This document shows positions 28,251 to 37,154 of a stretch of DNA of 64,000 nucleotides, one piece after another. Source of the DNA: Pantoea sp. GD03673 (GTDB lineage: Bacteria > Pseudomonadota > Gammaproteobacteria > Enterobacterales > Enterobacteriaceae); the NCBI RefSeq assembly GCF_029844725.1, contig NZ_JAOCKJ010000001.1, positions 186,001 through 250,000 on the forward strand. The letters are read 5' to 3'. Made by a program: the position numbers and the translations under genes. A model generated the notes under the pieces. That model saw only the letters and a program-made list of their open reading frames with translations. It had not been told where the DNA came from and did not search any database. The first letter of the stretch is position 1; each line of letters starts with the position of its first letter.

Positions 28251-29168
28251 ATGTTTATCAAAATCCTCGGTTCAGCCGCGGGTGGCGGGTTTCCGCAGTG
28301 GAACTGTAACTGCGCCAACTGCCACGGCGTGCGTAATGGCACGATTCAGGCCCAGGCACGTACGCAATCGTCCATTATCCTGAGCGATAACGGCGAAGAC
28401 TGGGTGCTGTGCAACGCGTCTCCCGACATCAGCCAGCAGATCCTGCACACGCCGGAACTCACCCGTAAGGGCGTTTTGCGCGGTACGGCAATCGGGGGGA
28501 TTATCCTGACCGACAGCCAGATTGATCACACCACCGGGCTGCTGAGCCTGCGTGAGGGGTGTCCGCATCAGGTGTGGTGTACGCCGGAAGTGCATGCCGA
28601 TCTCAGTACCGGCTTCCCGATTTTTCCAATGCTCAGCCACTGGAACGGCGGCCTGCAGCACCGGCCCATTGCGCCACTGACACCGTTCAGCGTTGATGTC
28701 TGCACCGATTTACAGTTCACCGCTATCCCCATCATCAGTAACGCACCGCCTTACTCGCCGTACCGTGACCGGCCGCTTGCCGGACATAACGTGGCGCTGT
28801 TTATCGAGAACCGGGCGAAGGGGCAGACGCTGCTCTATGCGCCAGGCCTGGGCGAGCCCGATGCGGTGATCCTGCCGTGGCTGCAAAAAGCGGACTGCCT
28901 GCTGATTGATGGCACCGTGTGGCAGGATGATGAGCTGCTGACGACCGGCGTGGGTTCCAACACCGGCAGGGCGATGGGCCATCTGGCACTGGCGGAAGAA
29001 CAGGGGCTGATGGCGCTGCTGGCGTCGCTCCCGGCGAAGCGCAAAATTCTGATCCACATTAACAACACCAATCCGATCCTTAACGAGCAATCACCCCAGC
29101 GTCAGTTTCTGACGGAGCAGGGAATAGAGGTGAGCTGGGACGGGATGGCCATCCACCTTCAGGGCTAA
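28251..29168 (+). CDS. pqqB: PQQ biosynthesis protein PqqB
   Basis: A 305-residue metallo-beta-lactamase-fold oxygenase that hydroxylates the excised Glu-Tyr intermediate. Features: N-terminal [20 protein letters not shown] with the CNCANC zinc cluster, the modified metal motif [15 protein letters not shown], and [11 protein letters not shown] near the C-terminus. Length is typical. It lies 3 nt before pqqC. Confidence 0.96.
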   Translation: MFIKILGSAAGGGFPQWNCNCANCHGVRNGTIQAQARTQSSIILSDNGEDWVLCNASPDISQQILHTPELTRKGVLRGTAIGGIILTDSQIDHTTGLLSLREGCPHQVWCTPEVHADLSTGFPIFPMLSHWNGGLQHRPIAPLTPFSVDVCTDLQFTAIPIISNAPPYSPYRDRPLAGHNVALFIENRAKGQTLLYAPGLGEPDAVILPWLQKADCLLIDGTVWQDDELLTTGVGSNTGRAMGHLALAEEQGLMALLASLPAKRKILIHINNTNPILNEQSPQRQFLTEQGIEVSWDGMAIHLQG

Positions 29169-29171
29169 CTC

Positions 29172-29927
29172 ATGCAGATCACTGACACGCTGTCGCCGCA
29201 GGCTTTTGAACAGGCCCTGCGCGACAAAGGCGCTTACTACCATATTTATCACCCGTATCACATTGCGATGCATAACGGCCAGGCAACGCGTGAGCAGATT
29301 CAGGGCTGGGTGGCGAACCGCTTCTACTACCAGACCACCATTCCGCTGAAAGATGCGGCGATCATGGCTAACTGCCCCGATCCGGCTACCCGTCGCAAAT
29401 GGGTGCAGCGCATTCTTGATCACGATGGCAGCAACGGCGAAGAAGGTGGCATTGAGGCCTGGCTGCGGCTGGGCGAGGCGGTCGGGCTGACGCGTGAAGA
29501 GCTGCTGTCCGAGCAGCATGTGCTGCCCGGCGTGCGTTTTGCGGTGGATGCCTACATTAACTTCGCCCGCCGCGCCAACTGGCAGGAGGCGGCCTGCAGC
29601 TCACTGACTGAGCTGTTTGCCCCGCAGATCCACCAGTCGCGGCTCGACAGCTGGCCACAGCACTATCCGTGGATCAAAGAAGAGGGCTATTTCTACTTTC
29701 GCAGTCGCCTGGGTCAGGCAAATCGCGACGTGGAACATGGCCTGGCGCTGGCGCTGGACTATTTCACCACCGCTGAAACGCAGAACCGGATGCTGGAAAT
29801 ATTGCAGTTTAAACTCGATATTTTATGGAGCATGCTGGACGCCATGACTATGGCCTACGAGCTGAAACGTCCGCCTTATCACACCGTCACAGACAAGGCG
29901 GCGTGGCACACTACCCGACTGGTATAA
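29172..29927 (+). CDS. pqqC: Pyrroloquinoline-quinone synthase PqqC
   Basis: A 251-residue cofactor-independent oxidase that does the last ring closure and eight-electron oxidation to PQQ. Family sequence throughout, such as [40 protein letters not shown] and [20 protein letters not shown], with the conserved His, Tyr and Arg residues of the active site. pqqD starts 3 nt after its stop. Confidence 0.97.
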   Translation: MQITDTLSPQAFEQALRDKGAYYHIYHPYHIAMHNGQATREQIQGWVANRFYYQTTIPLKDAAIMANCPDPATRRKWVQRILDHDGSNGEEGGIEAWLRLGEAVGLTREELLSEQHVLPGVRFAVDAYINFARRANWQEAACSSLTELFAPQIHQSRLDSWPQHYPWIKEEGYFYFRSRLGQANRDVEHGLALALDYFTTAETQNRMLEILQFKLDILWSMLDAMTMAYELKRPPYHTVTDKAAWHTTRLV

Positions 29928-29930
29928 CAG

Positions 29931-30209
29931 ATGAATGAAAACTCGATTGCCGCGTTTCGTCGCGGCTACCGCATGCAGTGGGAAGCCGCCCAGGATACCC
30001 ATGTGGTGCTCTATCCTGAAGGCATGGCGAAGCTGAACGAAACCGCCGCCGCCATTCTTGAGCTGGTGGATGGCAAACAGGATATTGCCGCGATCATCGC
30101 AACGCTGGACAGCCGTTTCCCGGAAGCGGGCGGCGTGGGTCCGGACGTTTTAGAGTTCCTGCAGTCAGCCTATGAACAGAAGTGGATACAGTTCCGTGAC
30201 CCCGCATAA
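29931..30209 (+). CDS. pqqD: PqqA-binding chaperone PqqD
   Basis: A 92-residue peptide chaperone (RRE fold) that presents PqqA to the radical-SAM enzyme PqqE. Family sequence is clear: [20 protein letters not shown], then [20 protein letters not shown]. Its 3' end overlaps pqqE by 14 bp, or by 38 bp if the longer pqqE start is used. Confidence 0.95.
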   Translation: MNENSIAAFRRGYRMQWEAAQDTHVVLYPEGMAKLNETAAAILELVDGKQDIAAIIATLDSRFPEAGGVGPDVLEFLQSAYEQKWIQFRDPA

Positions 30210-31338
30210 ACCTGACGTGAATCCGCCGCTCTGGCTGCTGGCCGAGCTGACCTATCGCTGTCCGCTGCAGTGTCCCTATTGCTCCAACCCACTGGATTTC
30301 GCGCAGCAGGAGAAAGAGCTGACCACTGAGCAGTGGATAGAAGTTTTTCGTCAGGCACGGGCGATGGGCAGCGTCCAGCTCGGTTTCTCTGGCGGCGAGC
30401 CGCTGACCCGCAAGGACCTGCCTGAGCTGATTAAAGCGGCGCGCGATCTCGGTTTCTACACCAACCTGATCACCTCGGGCATTGGCCTGACTGAGAAGAA
30501 GCTGGATGCGTTCACCGAGGCCGGTCTGGATCATATCCAGATCAGCTTCCAGGCAAGTGACGAAACCCTGAATGCGGCGCTGGCAGGGTCGAAAAAAGCG
30601 TTTCAGCAGAAGCTGGAGATGGCGAAAGCGGTTAAGGCACACGGCTATCCGATGGTGCTGAATTTCGTGCTGCATCGCCACAACATTGATCAGATCGACA
30701 GGATTATCGACCTTTGCATTGAGCTGGAGGCGGATGACGTTGAACTGGCGACCTGTCAGTTCTACGGCTGGGCGCAGCTCAACCGTGAAGGCCTGCTGCC
30801 GACGCGTGAGCAGATCGCCAGGGCAGAAGCCGTGGTCAGCCGCTACCGTGAGCGGATGAGTACGACCGGCAACCTGACGAACCTGCTGTTTGTCACGCCG
30901 GATTACTACGAAGAGCGACCTAAACCCTGTATGGGCGGCTGGGGCGCTATTTTCCTCAGCGTCACGCCAGAGGGCACCGCGCTGCCGTGTCACAGTGCGC
31001 GCCAGCTGCCGGTGGAGTTTCCGTCGGTGCTGACGCAGAGTCTGGACGATATCTGGTACAACTCGTTCGGCTTTAACCGCTATCGCGGTTTCGACTGGAT
31101 GCCGGAGCCGTGCCGCTCCTGTGATGAAAAAGAGAAAGATTTCGGCGGCTGTCGCTGTCAGGCGTTCATGCTGACCGGCAATGCTGACAACACCGATCCG
31201 GTGTGCAGCAAATCACCGCATCACGGCAAAATCCTTGAGGCCCGGCGTGAGGCGGATTGCAGCGACATCAAAATTGGTCAGTTGCAGTTCCGTAACCGCA
31301 GTAACTCACAGCTGATCTACAAAACACGGAACCTCTGA
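30196..31338 (+). CDS. pqqE: Radical-SAM enzyme PqqE
   Basis: PqqE makes the carbon-carbon bond between Glu15 and Tyr19 of PqqA. From GTG 30196 ([20 protein letters not shown]) it has 380 residues, the family length; ATG 30172 would add eight. The SAM cluster motif CPLQCPYC (Cys22, 26, 29) and the C-terminal SPASM clusters ([24 protein letters not shown]) are intact, as is GGEPL. Overlaps with pqqD and pqqF indicate coupled translation. Confidence 0.95.
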   Translation: MTPHKPDVNPPLWLLAELTYRCPLQCPYCSNPLDFAQQEKELTTEQWIEVFRQARAMGSVQLGFSGGEPLTRKDLPELIKAARDLGFYTNLITSGIGLTEKKLDAFTEAGLDHIQISFQASDETLNAALAGSKKAFQQKLEMAKAVKAHGYPMVLNFVLHRHNIDQIDRIIDLCIELEADDVELATCQFYGWAQLNREGLLPTREQIARAEAVVSRYRERMSTTGNLTNLLFVTPDYYEERPKPCMGGWGAIFLSVTPEGTALPCHSARQLPVEFPSVLTQSLDDIWYNSFGFNRYRGFDWMPEPCRSCDEKEKDFGGCRCQAFMLTGNADNTDPVCSKSPHHGKILEARREADCSDIKIGQLQFRNRSNSQLIYKTRNL

Positions 31339-33608
31339 TGGAAACGCGCCGCCTGGTGATTCAGGGTCTGACGGTTGAACTGGTTCATCAGGCGGATGCC
31401 CGTCAGGCCGCCGCCTTAATTCAGGTGGGGGCAGGGAGCCACGACGAGCCGGATCGCTGGCCCGGACTGGCACATTTGCTGGAGCATCTGCTGTTCACCG
31501 GCAGCAGCGGCTGGCCTGATGAAGGCCGGCTGATGAGCTGGATCCAGACGCAGGGCGGCAAGGTGAATGCCACCACGCTGGCCCGGCGCAGCGCGTACTT
31601 CTTCGAGGTAACACCCTCGCAGCTGGCTGACGGGCTGGCCCGATTGCAGGATATGCTGGTCTCTCCGCTTCTTGATAATCGGGCTATTGCCCAGGAAGTG
31701 ACGGTGATTGACGCGGAGTACCAGCTGCTGCAGCGTCATCAGCCATCCCTTATTGAGGCAGCACTGCTGCACGCCGCAACGCCCGCCGAATTTCATCGCT
31801 TCATGATTGGCAGCCGCGCAGGGTTTGGCGATGATCTCCCCGGCCTGCAACGGGCGCTGCGTCAGTTTCACCAGCGCTACTATGTTGCCAGCAATATGCG
31901 GCTCTGGCTGCAGGGTCCGCAATCGCTGGATGCGCTGGAACAGCTGGCACGCCAGTTTAGCGCTGCACTGCCCGCCGGGCAGTGGCAGCAGGATTGCGTA
32001 CCGCCGCAGCTCAACAGCGAAACCGGCTGGCAGCTCGCGGAGACCGACTCTCCGGCGCTGTGGCGCACCTGGCTGCTTAACAGTCGTGACGGCGTCACGT
32101 TGTGGCGGGAGTTCCTGCTGGATGAGGCACCCGGTTCGCTGCTGGCCACCCTGCGTGAGCAGGGGCTGGCAGAGTCGCTGGAGCTGAAGTGGATTTATCA
32201 GTCTGACGAGGCGCACTGGCTGGCGCTGGGCGTTGAAACCCGGCAGCCCGACACCATAAATGGCCTGATCAATCGCTATTTCGAGGCGCTGCGTCAGACG
32301 AACAGAGAGCACCATCAGCACTATTTCCGGCTGGCGCAGCAGCGATTTGTGACGCTGTCACCGATGGAGCAGGTGCGTCAGCGTGCCATCGGCTTTGCAC
32401 CGGATGAAACGTTGCCTGATCTGCCGCTGCTGCTGGAGAAACTCACTAACGCCCCCGCCACAGTGCTGATCAGCACCCCGGAACCGGCAACCGGACACCT
32501 GCTTACCCAGGGCTTCAGTCTGGCGCTGACCGCGTTGAGGCCAGCGCCGCGTGTCGCGCTGCCTCCGGCGAAGTTCAGCTTCTATCCGCTGGATACCGCC
32601 ACTGCGTCTGCGCCGCTGCCCGCACAGGCGGTGGCGCTGCCGCATCATCAGCCTGACGACCCGCAGGTGACGTTAATCCTGCGGCCGGAGTTCTGGACAA
32701 CCTTCACGGCAGAGGCGGGCGAAACGCTGGGCCGACGGCTGCGTCCATTGTTTGCGGCGCTGCGTCATCAGGGCGGTAACGGCAGCTGGCAGGAAGTGGA
32801 GGGCGTGTGGCAACTGACGCTCCGGCTGACACCGGATGAGGCGGTAACTGACCGGGCGCTAAGCCAGATAATCTCTGCGCTGACGCTGCCCGTTGCGGCG
32901 GAGCAGCCCTCTTCAGATGAAAGCATTGCGATTCGTGCGCTGCTGCAACAGTTGCCTTATCAGCTGGCAGCGACGTTTGCGCCGCATTGCTGGCGGGCCG
33001 CGCTGAAAGGCGGCAACACGGCGCTTCACGCCGTTATCGCCCGGCGGCTCAGCGCATTGTCGCTGCCGGTTAACCCCGCCACGCCGCCAACGCGGATGAC
33101 CACGCAGACCGGCATGACGCGCCTGCCACATGCCAGCGCCGACAACGCGCTGCTGCTGTTTATCCCGCTGCAACGTCCTGAACAGCTCGCCGCACTGCGC
33201 GCACTGGCACAGATTTATGAGCCGCGCTTTTTCCAGCGCTACCGCGTTGAGCAGCCGATAGGTTACGTGGTGAGCAGCCGCTATATGCGCTGTGCCGATG
33301 AAGACGGCGTCCTGTTTGCGCTGCAGTCGCCCGATTACAGTGCGCTGTCACTGTTGCGCTACTGCCGCAACTTCCTGCGTTCACTGAACGAGGCGCTGGC
33401 GGGGTGTGATCTGGTGGCACTGAAAGCGCGTCTGTTAAGCCAGCAAGCGGATCAGCCACTGGCCCTGTTACGCCGTGAAAATGGTCTGGCAGAAACGGAT
33501 GCGGCGCAGATTGAGGCGCTGACGCTTACCGATCTTCATCAGCTGCACCGCACGCTGATTCAGGATCGTCGCCGCTGGCGTGTGCTTTTCACCGGCAGAA
33601 ACGCGTAG
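31338..33608 (+). CDS. pqqF: PQQ biosynthesis M16-type protease PqqF
   Basis: A 756-residue zinc peptidase that trims the cross-linked PqqA. The inverted zinc motif HLLEHLLF lies near residue 48 in WPGLAHLLEHLLFTGSSGWP, and the third ligand is probably in VTVIDAEYQLL. The C-terminal half is the usual inactive M16 repeat. Start overlaps the pqqE stop by one base (TGATG). The gene ends the operon; no strong terminator is seen right after it. Confidence 0.93.
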   Translation: METRRLVIQGLTVELVHQADARQAAALIQVGAGSHDEPDRWPGLAHLLEHLLFTGSSGWPDEGRLMSWIQTQGGKVNATTLARRSAYFFEVTPSQLADGLARLQDMLVSPLLDNRAIAQEVTVIDAEYQLLQRHQPSLIEAALLHAATPAEFHRFMIGSRAGFGDDLPGLQRALRQFHQRYYVASNMRLWLQGPQSLDALEQLARQFSAALPAGQWQQDCVPPQLNSETGWQLAETDSPALWRTWLLNSRDGVTLWREFLLDEAPGSLLATLREQGLAESLELKWIYQSDEAHWLALGVETRQPDTINGLINRYFEALRQTNREHHQHYFRLAQQRFVTLSPMEQVRQRAIGFAPDETLPDLPLLLEKLTNAPATVLISTPEPATGHLLTQGFSLALTALRPAPRVALPPAKFSFYPLDTATASAPLPAQAVALPHHQPDDPQVTLILRPEFWTTFTAEAGETLGRRLRPLFAALRHQGGNGSWQEVEGVWQLTLRLTPDEAVTDRALSQIISALTLPVAAEQPSSDESIAIRALLQQLPYQLAATFAPHCWRAALKGGNTALHAVIARRLSALSLPVNPATPPTRMTTQTGMTRLPHASADNALLLFIPLQRPEQLAALRALAQIYEPRFFQRYRVEQPIGYVVSSRYMRCADEDGVLFALQSPDYSALSLLRYCRNFLRSLNEALAGCDLVALKARLLSQQADQPLALLRRENGLAETDAAQIEALTLTDLHQLHRTLIQDRRRWRVLFTGRNA

Positions 33609-33723
33609 CGACCGGCTTAAGGTTGCTGAATTTATTTGAAAATTACCGACAAATCTCTTCACTGTCTATTCCGGGCAAAGTGAACCACACTCATTTTACT
33701 TTTGTCCGCTTAAGGAATTGACT

Positions 33724-34308
33724 GTGAAGAACTTCAAACGTATCGCACTGCCCCTGTTAGCTGCTGCCACCCTTTACGCTCCGTTGTCTCAGGCTGAGGC
33801 GATGCACTACCAGCTGAACCCTGAGCATACGTCGGTAATTGTTGCCTGGAACCATTTTGGCTTCTCAAATCCTACTGCGGATATCCCGGATGCAACCGGT
33901 ACGCTGGTGTTTGATAAAGATCACCCTGAGGCATCACGCGTTGACGTGACCCTGCCAGTCAGCAAAATCGACAGCCACGTTGCGGCGCTGACGAAAGAAT
34001 TCAAAGGTGCTGAGTACTTCGACACCGCGAAATACCCGACGGCAACCTTCCACAGCACTAAAGTGGTTGCGAAGGGCGACAACAAATTTGACGTTGAAGG
34101 TAACCTGACCCTGAAAGGGATCACCAAACCGGTTACCCTGCACGCCACGCTGAACAAGCAGGGCGAGCACCCGATGGTGAAGAAGCAGGCGATTGGTTTT
34201 GATGCCACCGGCACCATCAAGCGTTCTGACTTCAAACTGGACAAATATGTCCCGGCGGTCAGCGACGAGGTCACCCTGACCCTGTCTACCGAAGCTTACG
34301 CGAAGTAA
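33724..34308 (+). CDS. YceI family periplasmic lipid-binding-like protein
   Basis: A 194-residue secreted protein from GTG 33724 (AAGGA 7 nt before); TTG 33718 is a less likely start. A signal peptide (KNFKRIALPLLAAATLYAPLSQAEA) precedes a YceI lipocalin-like barrel: YQLNPEHTSVIVAWNHFGFS, then KEFKGAEYFDTAKYPTATF, and ITKPVTLHATLN. E. coli YceI is induced at high pH and binds polyisoprenoids in relatives; the role here is inferred. A perfect 9-bp hairpin follows the stop. Confidence 0.92.
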   Translation: MKNFKRIALPLLAAATLYAPLSQAEAMHYQLNPEHTSVIVAWNHFGFSNPTADIPDATGTLVFDKDHPEASRVDVTLPVSKIDSHVAALTKEFKGAEYFDTAKYPTATFHSTKVVAKGDNKFDVEGNLTLKGITKPVTLHATLNKQGEHPMVKKQAIGFDATGTIKRSDFKLDKYVPAVSDEVTLTLSTEAYAK

Positions 34309-34317
34309 CCGGCGACA

Positions 34318-34340
34318 GGCGCAGCCCTTGCGGCTGCGCC
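34318..34340. terminator. Hairpin between yceI-type and dehydratase genes
   Basis: GGCGCAGCC/GGCTGCGCC, perfect 9-bp stem with a 5-nt loop and no T run, between two convergent genes. Likely a bidirectional weak terminator or mRNA 3' end. Confidence 0.5.
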
Positions 34341-34355
34341 ACGTCTCCCGCGCTT

Positions 34356-35264
34356 TTACAGCCAGCCCTGCAGACTTCCCAGGGTGACGGAAGCCCCGCC
34401 ACAAACGATAACCAGCACGTTATCCTCCGGCTTAACGCTGATTTTCCCGTCATAGAGCAGGGATAACGAAACGCCACAGGCGGGTTCTGTCAGGACGCGA
34501 TGATCATCCAGAAAGCGGCGGCAGGCATTCACCGCTTCTTCGTCGGTCACAATCATTCCCCTGACGTCAGTGCGACGCGCCACGTCAAAGGCATTTTCGC
34601 ACACCTGACTGGCCGCCAGCGTGGTGGCTATGCCGCTGACCCGGTCGAGAGAGACCCGTGTGCCCGCTTTCAGCGCGGCGTTAAGCGAAGCGGTCCCCTC
34701 CGTCTCGACGGCATAAATCGGGATATGGCTGAGCTGATACTTTTCCAGGCCCTGCGCAATACCGGAAAGCAGACTGCCCCCGCCCACGGAGAGGATCACC
34801 GCATCCGGCCGCAGCCCTTCGCTAATCACTTCGTCCACCAGCGTACTGATCCCGTCCCACAACAGCGGATTGTCAAAGGGGTGGATGTAGATATGGTCCT
34901 GCGACGCCAGCGACAGGGCGTAGTCGTTCGCCTCACGCCAGACCTTGCCGTGGACGATAAGCCTGGCGCCTTCCTGTTCAATAAGCTGTCTGGCACGTGC
35001 TGAGGTGGTTTCAGGCACCACCACCGTGACCGGCAGCCCCAGTTTGCGCCCGCTGTGCGCAACGGCAATCCCCGCATTGCCGCCAGAGGAGCAGATAAAC
35101 CCCTTCGCGCCCTGTGCGGCGTAGTGGCGACAGATATTGCCTGCGCTTCTGAGTTTGAACGACCCGGTCGGCTGGGCCGATTCCATTTTCAGCCAGACGT
35201 TGCACCCGCTGTGCTGACTCAGTGGCAGGGAATGAATGAGAGGGGTACGGATAGCTATTTCCAT
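34356..35264 (-). CDS. PLP-dependent serine/threonine dehydratase-like enzyme
   Basis: A 302-residue fold-type II PLP enzyme from ATG 35264 (AGGA before it; ATG 35282 is the alternative). PLP Lys is in QPTGSFKLRS, the SSGGNAG loop contacts the substrate, and the tetraglycine-like phosphate loop is SVGGGSLLSG. It is more similar in layout to eukaryotic-type serine dehydratase (PLP-LKMESAQPTGSFKLR, IHPFDNPLLWDG, LTEPACGVSLSLLY) than to IlvA, and has no ACT domain. It should deaminate L-serine or L-threonine to the 2-oxo acid and ammonia. Confidence 0.88.
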   Translation of the reverse strand: MEIAIRTPLIHSLPLSQHSGCNVWLKMESAQPTGSFKLRSAGNICRHYAAQGAKGFICSSGGNAGIAVAHSGRKLGLPVTVVVPETTSARARQLIEQEGARLIVHGKVWREANDYALSLASQDHIYIHPFDNPLLWDGISTLVDEVISEGLRPDAVILSVGGGSLLSGIAQGLEKYQLSHIPIYAVETEGTASLNAALKAGTRVSLDRVSGIATTLAASQVCENAFDVARRTDVRGMIVTDEEAVNACRRFLDDHRVLTEPACGVSLSLLYDGKISVKPEDNVLVIVCGGASVTLGSLQGWL

Positions 35265-35849
35265 GCGTCTAATCCTGGTCAAAAGTGGTCATGACAAACC
35301 GGGTTACCGTCCGTGAGAACGGCTGTGTTGTCGCGCGGGAAAGCCGTGCCCGACGCTGGAGCGTGCCACCGTTCAGGATAGCGTGTGGCATTCTCCTTAG
35401 AAATCATCATCGTTCAGCTGCATTTTTCATCTGCAATGCGCCGTTATACCTAACAATGCTACGCGTTCGCAACAGAGAAAATAAATCTGCTTAACATCAG
35501 CAGGCGGGCGTGATGCCTGCACATTCATAGCCGCTATTTTGCCTGGAAACACAGATAAATGAGGCGAAAGTCACAAATTTGCAACAGCGCGAAATAACGA
35601 CTTAAGCGCAAACGGGTGTTGAAATAAAATTCAGATGCCTTCTGAACTAACCCGCTGATTTATCTCATTTCGCTGCGAATGTGATGCCTGAAAATAGTGT
35701 GATGCCTTTCACAAAAAAAGGTTGAAGACTCCCACTGTCAATACGCCCGCCTGAAAAATACCGCACGTAACTGTGATCTCCTCTGCAAATAGCAAGCTCG
35801 CTTACCGGAAGAATAACCTTCAGCAGAATAAGCCAGTGAGGTGAGGGGA
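35265..35849. promoter_or_regulatory. 585-bp control region of the PTS/kinase/aldolase operon
   Basis: No convincing gene. The 9-mer GTGATGCCT occurs three times in the same orientation at 35510-35518, 35681-35689 and 35699-35707, the last inside a perfect CRP palindrome. The part from 35530 on is AT-rich. A small ORF at 35285-35494 has no family features. Confidence 0.6.
35698..35713. promoter_or_regulatory. Perfect CRP-cAMP binding site
   Basis: TGTGATGCCTTTCACA fits TGTGA-N6-TCACA at every consensus base. It lies 137 bp before the Pfk-like gene start, so catabolite control of the operon is expected. TGTGATGCCTG at 35680 is a half-site copy 18 bp to the left. Confidence 0.8.
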
Positions 35850-36830
35850 ATGCGAATTGGTATGGTGATCAGTGGCGGTGATGTAACCGGCATTAATAAT
35901 TTTGTCTTCCAGATTGCGCGTCTGGCGCAGGCGGAGATGGTGATATTTGACGGCGGCATTCCGGGCCTGCTGGAAAATAACCCTCGCGTGATCAGCCAGC
36001 GCGATCTGCTCGACTTTTCCATCGCCTCAATTCCGGTCATGCAATCGGGACGCACTGAAAAGAAACTGGTTCATGGCGAATATGAATCTATTGCACGCCA
36101 GCTGAAAAGCGCCCGCATTGATGTATTAATTATGGCGGGCGGCGACGGGTCGTTACAGTTTCTCCACACCCTGTCGGCGTCGGGCGTGAATTGTTTCGGC
36201 GTTGGCATGACCATTGATAATGATGTCTTTGGCAGCGATTACACCCTGGGATTTTCCACCGCCTGCGAGCAGGTATTAAAAGAGGTTGCCAAACTGCGTA
36301 ATACTGGCCGCGCCTTACCGGGCCGGGTTTTTATGCTGGAACTTCTCGGCGGATATTGCGGCGAACTAACCCTGCAGTCGGCGATTAAATCTAACGCTGA
36401 TCTGGCTTTAATACCGGAATGCCAGATCCCGTTACCCCAACTGGCCCAGCGGATCACCCAGCGACTGTCACAGCAGAACAGCGTGGTGATCCTCTGTTCA
36501 GAAGGCTACACGCGTGAATATTCGCCGGGTTTTCAGGGGGCAATCGACACCTTAATCAAACAGCTTGAGCCGCTGATTGGCGTGCGCATCCGTAAAACCA
36601 TTCTTGGTTACGGGCTGCGGAATGGTGATCCCACCTGCGAAGAAATTTTTCAGGGCACTATTATGGCCAGTGAAGTGGTGCGATGTATTCAGTCTGGCAT
36701 GCGAAATAAAGCGGTCATTATTAATGGCAGCAATAAACCGATCCCGATTGATTTAATAAGCATGCAAAAACGCCTGGTCGATATTGACGGGCATCATTAC
36801 AAACTCGCTAAACAACTCAATATAGTGTGA
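35850..36830 (+). CDS. Phosphofructokinase-family sugar-phosphate kinase, divergent
   Basis: A 326-residue PfkA-family protein from ATG 35850 (GAGGGG before it). Kept: the N-terminal GMVISGGDVTGINNF, IMAGGDGSLQF (Gly after GGD, the ATP-type pattern rather than PPi-type), and the catalytic TIDND in GMTIDNDVFGSDYTLGFSTA. Changed: the MGR motif reads LLGGYCGELTL, and HIQRGGSP reads YGLRNGDPT. These positions line the sugar-phosphate pocket, so the substrate may not be fructose 6-phosphate; tagatose 6-phosphate or another ketose phosphate is possible. First gene of a PTS operon with a class II aldolase. Confidence 0.83.
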   Translation: MRIGMVISGGDVTGINNFVFQIARLAQAEMVIFDGGIPGLLENNPRVISQRDLLDFSIASIPVMQSGRTEKKLVHGEYESIARQLKSARIDVLIMAGGDGSLQFLHTLSASGVNCFGVGMTIDNDVFGSDYTLGFSTACEQVLKEVAKLRNTGRALPGRVFMLELLGGYCGELTLQSAIKSNADLALIPECQIPLPQLAQRITQRLSQQNSVVILCSEGYTREYSPGFQGAIDTLIKQLEPLIGVRIRKTILGYGLRNGDPTCEEIFQGTIMASEVVRCIQSGMRNKAVIINGSNKPIPIDLISMQKRLVDIDGHHYKLAKQLNIV

Positions 36831-36839
36831 GGAAAAACC

Positions 36840-37154
36840 ATGCTGAAAATATTATGTGTCTGTGGTTGTGGATTAGGCTCCAGTTTTGCGATTGAGATGA
36901 GCGCAAAAGCGGTATTAAAAAAACTGGAGATTGAGGCCGATATCGATCACACCACCATTTCAGAAGCGAATGCCTTTAAATCAGACATGATTCTGACGCA
37001 AAAAGCCTTTGCCGATGTTTTAAACGCCGACGCCAGCCCGGAACAGATCAAACGGGTCATCATTCTTAACCGGCTCACCGATAAAGCGGAAATTGAGCAG
37101 AAGATCCTGGCTTTTTTAAAAGAACGCAACGTAAAGGTCGCCGCCCATGAATAG
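36840..37154 (+). CDS. PTS enzyme IIB, ascorbate/lactose-type
   Basis: A 104-residue cytoplasmic phospho-carrier domain. The active-site P-loop is ILCVCGCGLGSSFAIEM, with Cys8 the likely phosphorylated residue. Similar in build to UlaB. It overlaps the IIC gene by 8 bp and follows the kinase gene by 9 bp. Confidence 0.88.
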   Translation: MLKILCVCGCGLGSSFAIEMSAKAVLKKLEIEADIDHTTISEANAFKSDMILTQKAFADVLNADASPEQIKRVIILNRLTDKAEIEQKILAFLKERNVKVAAHE

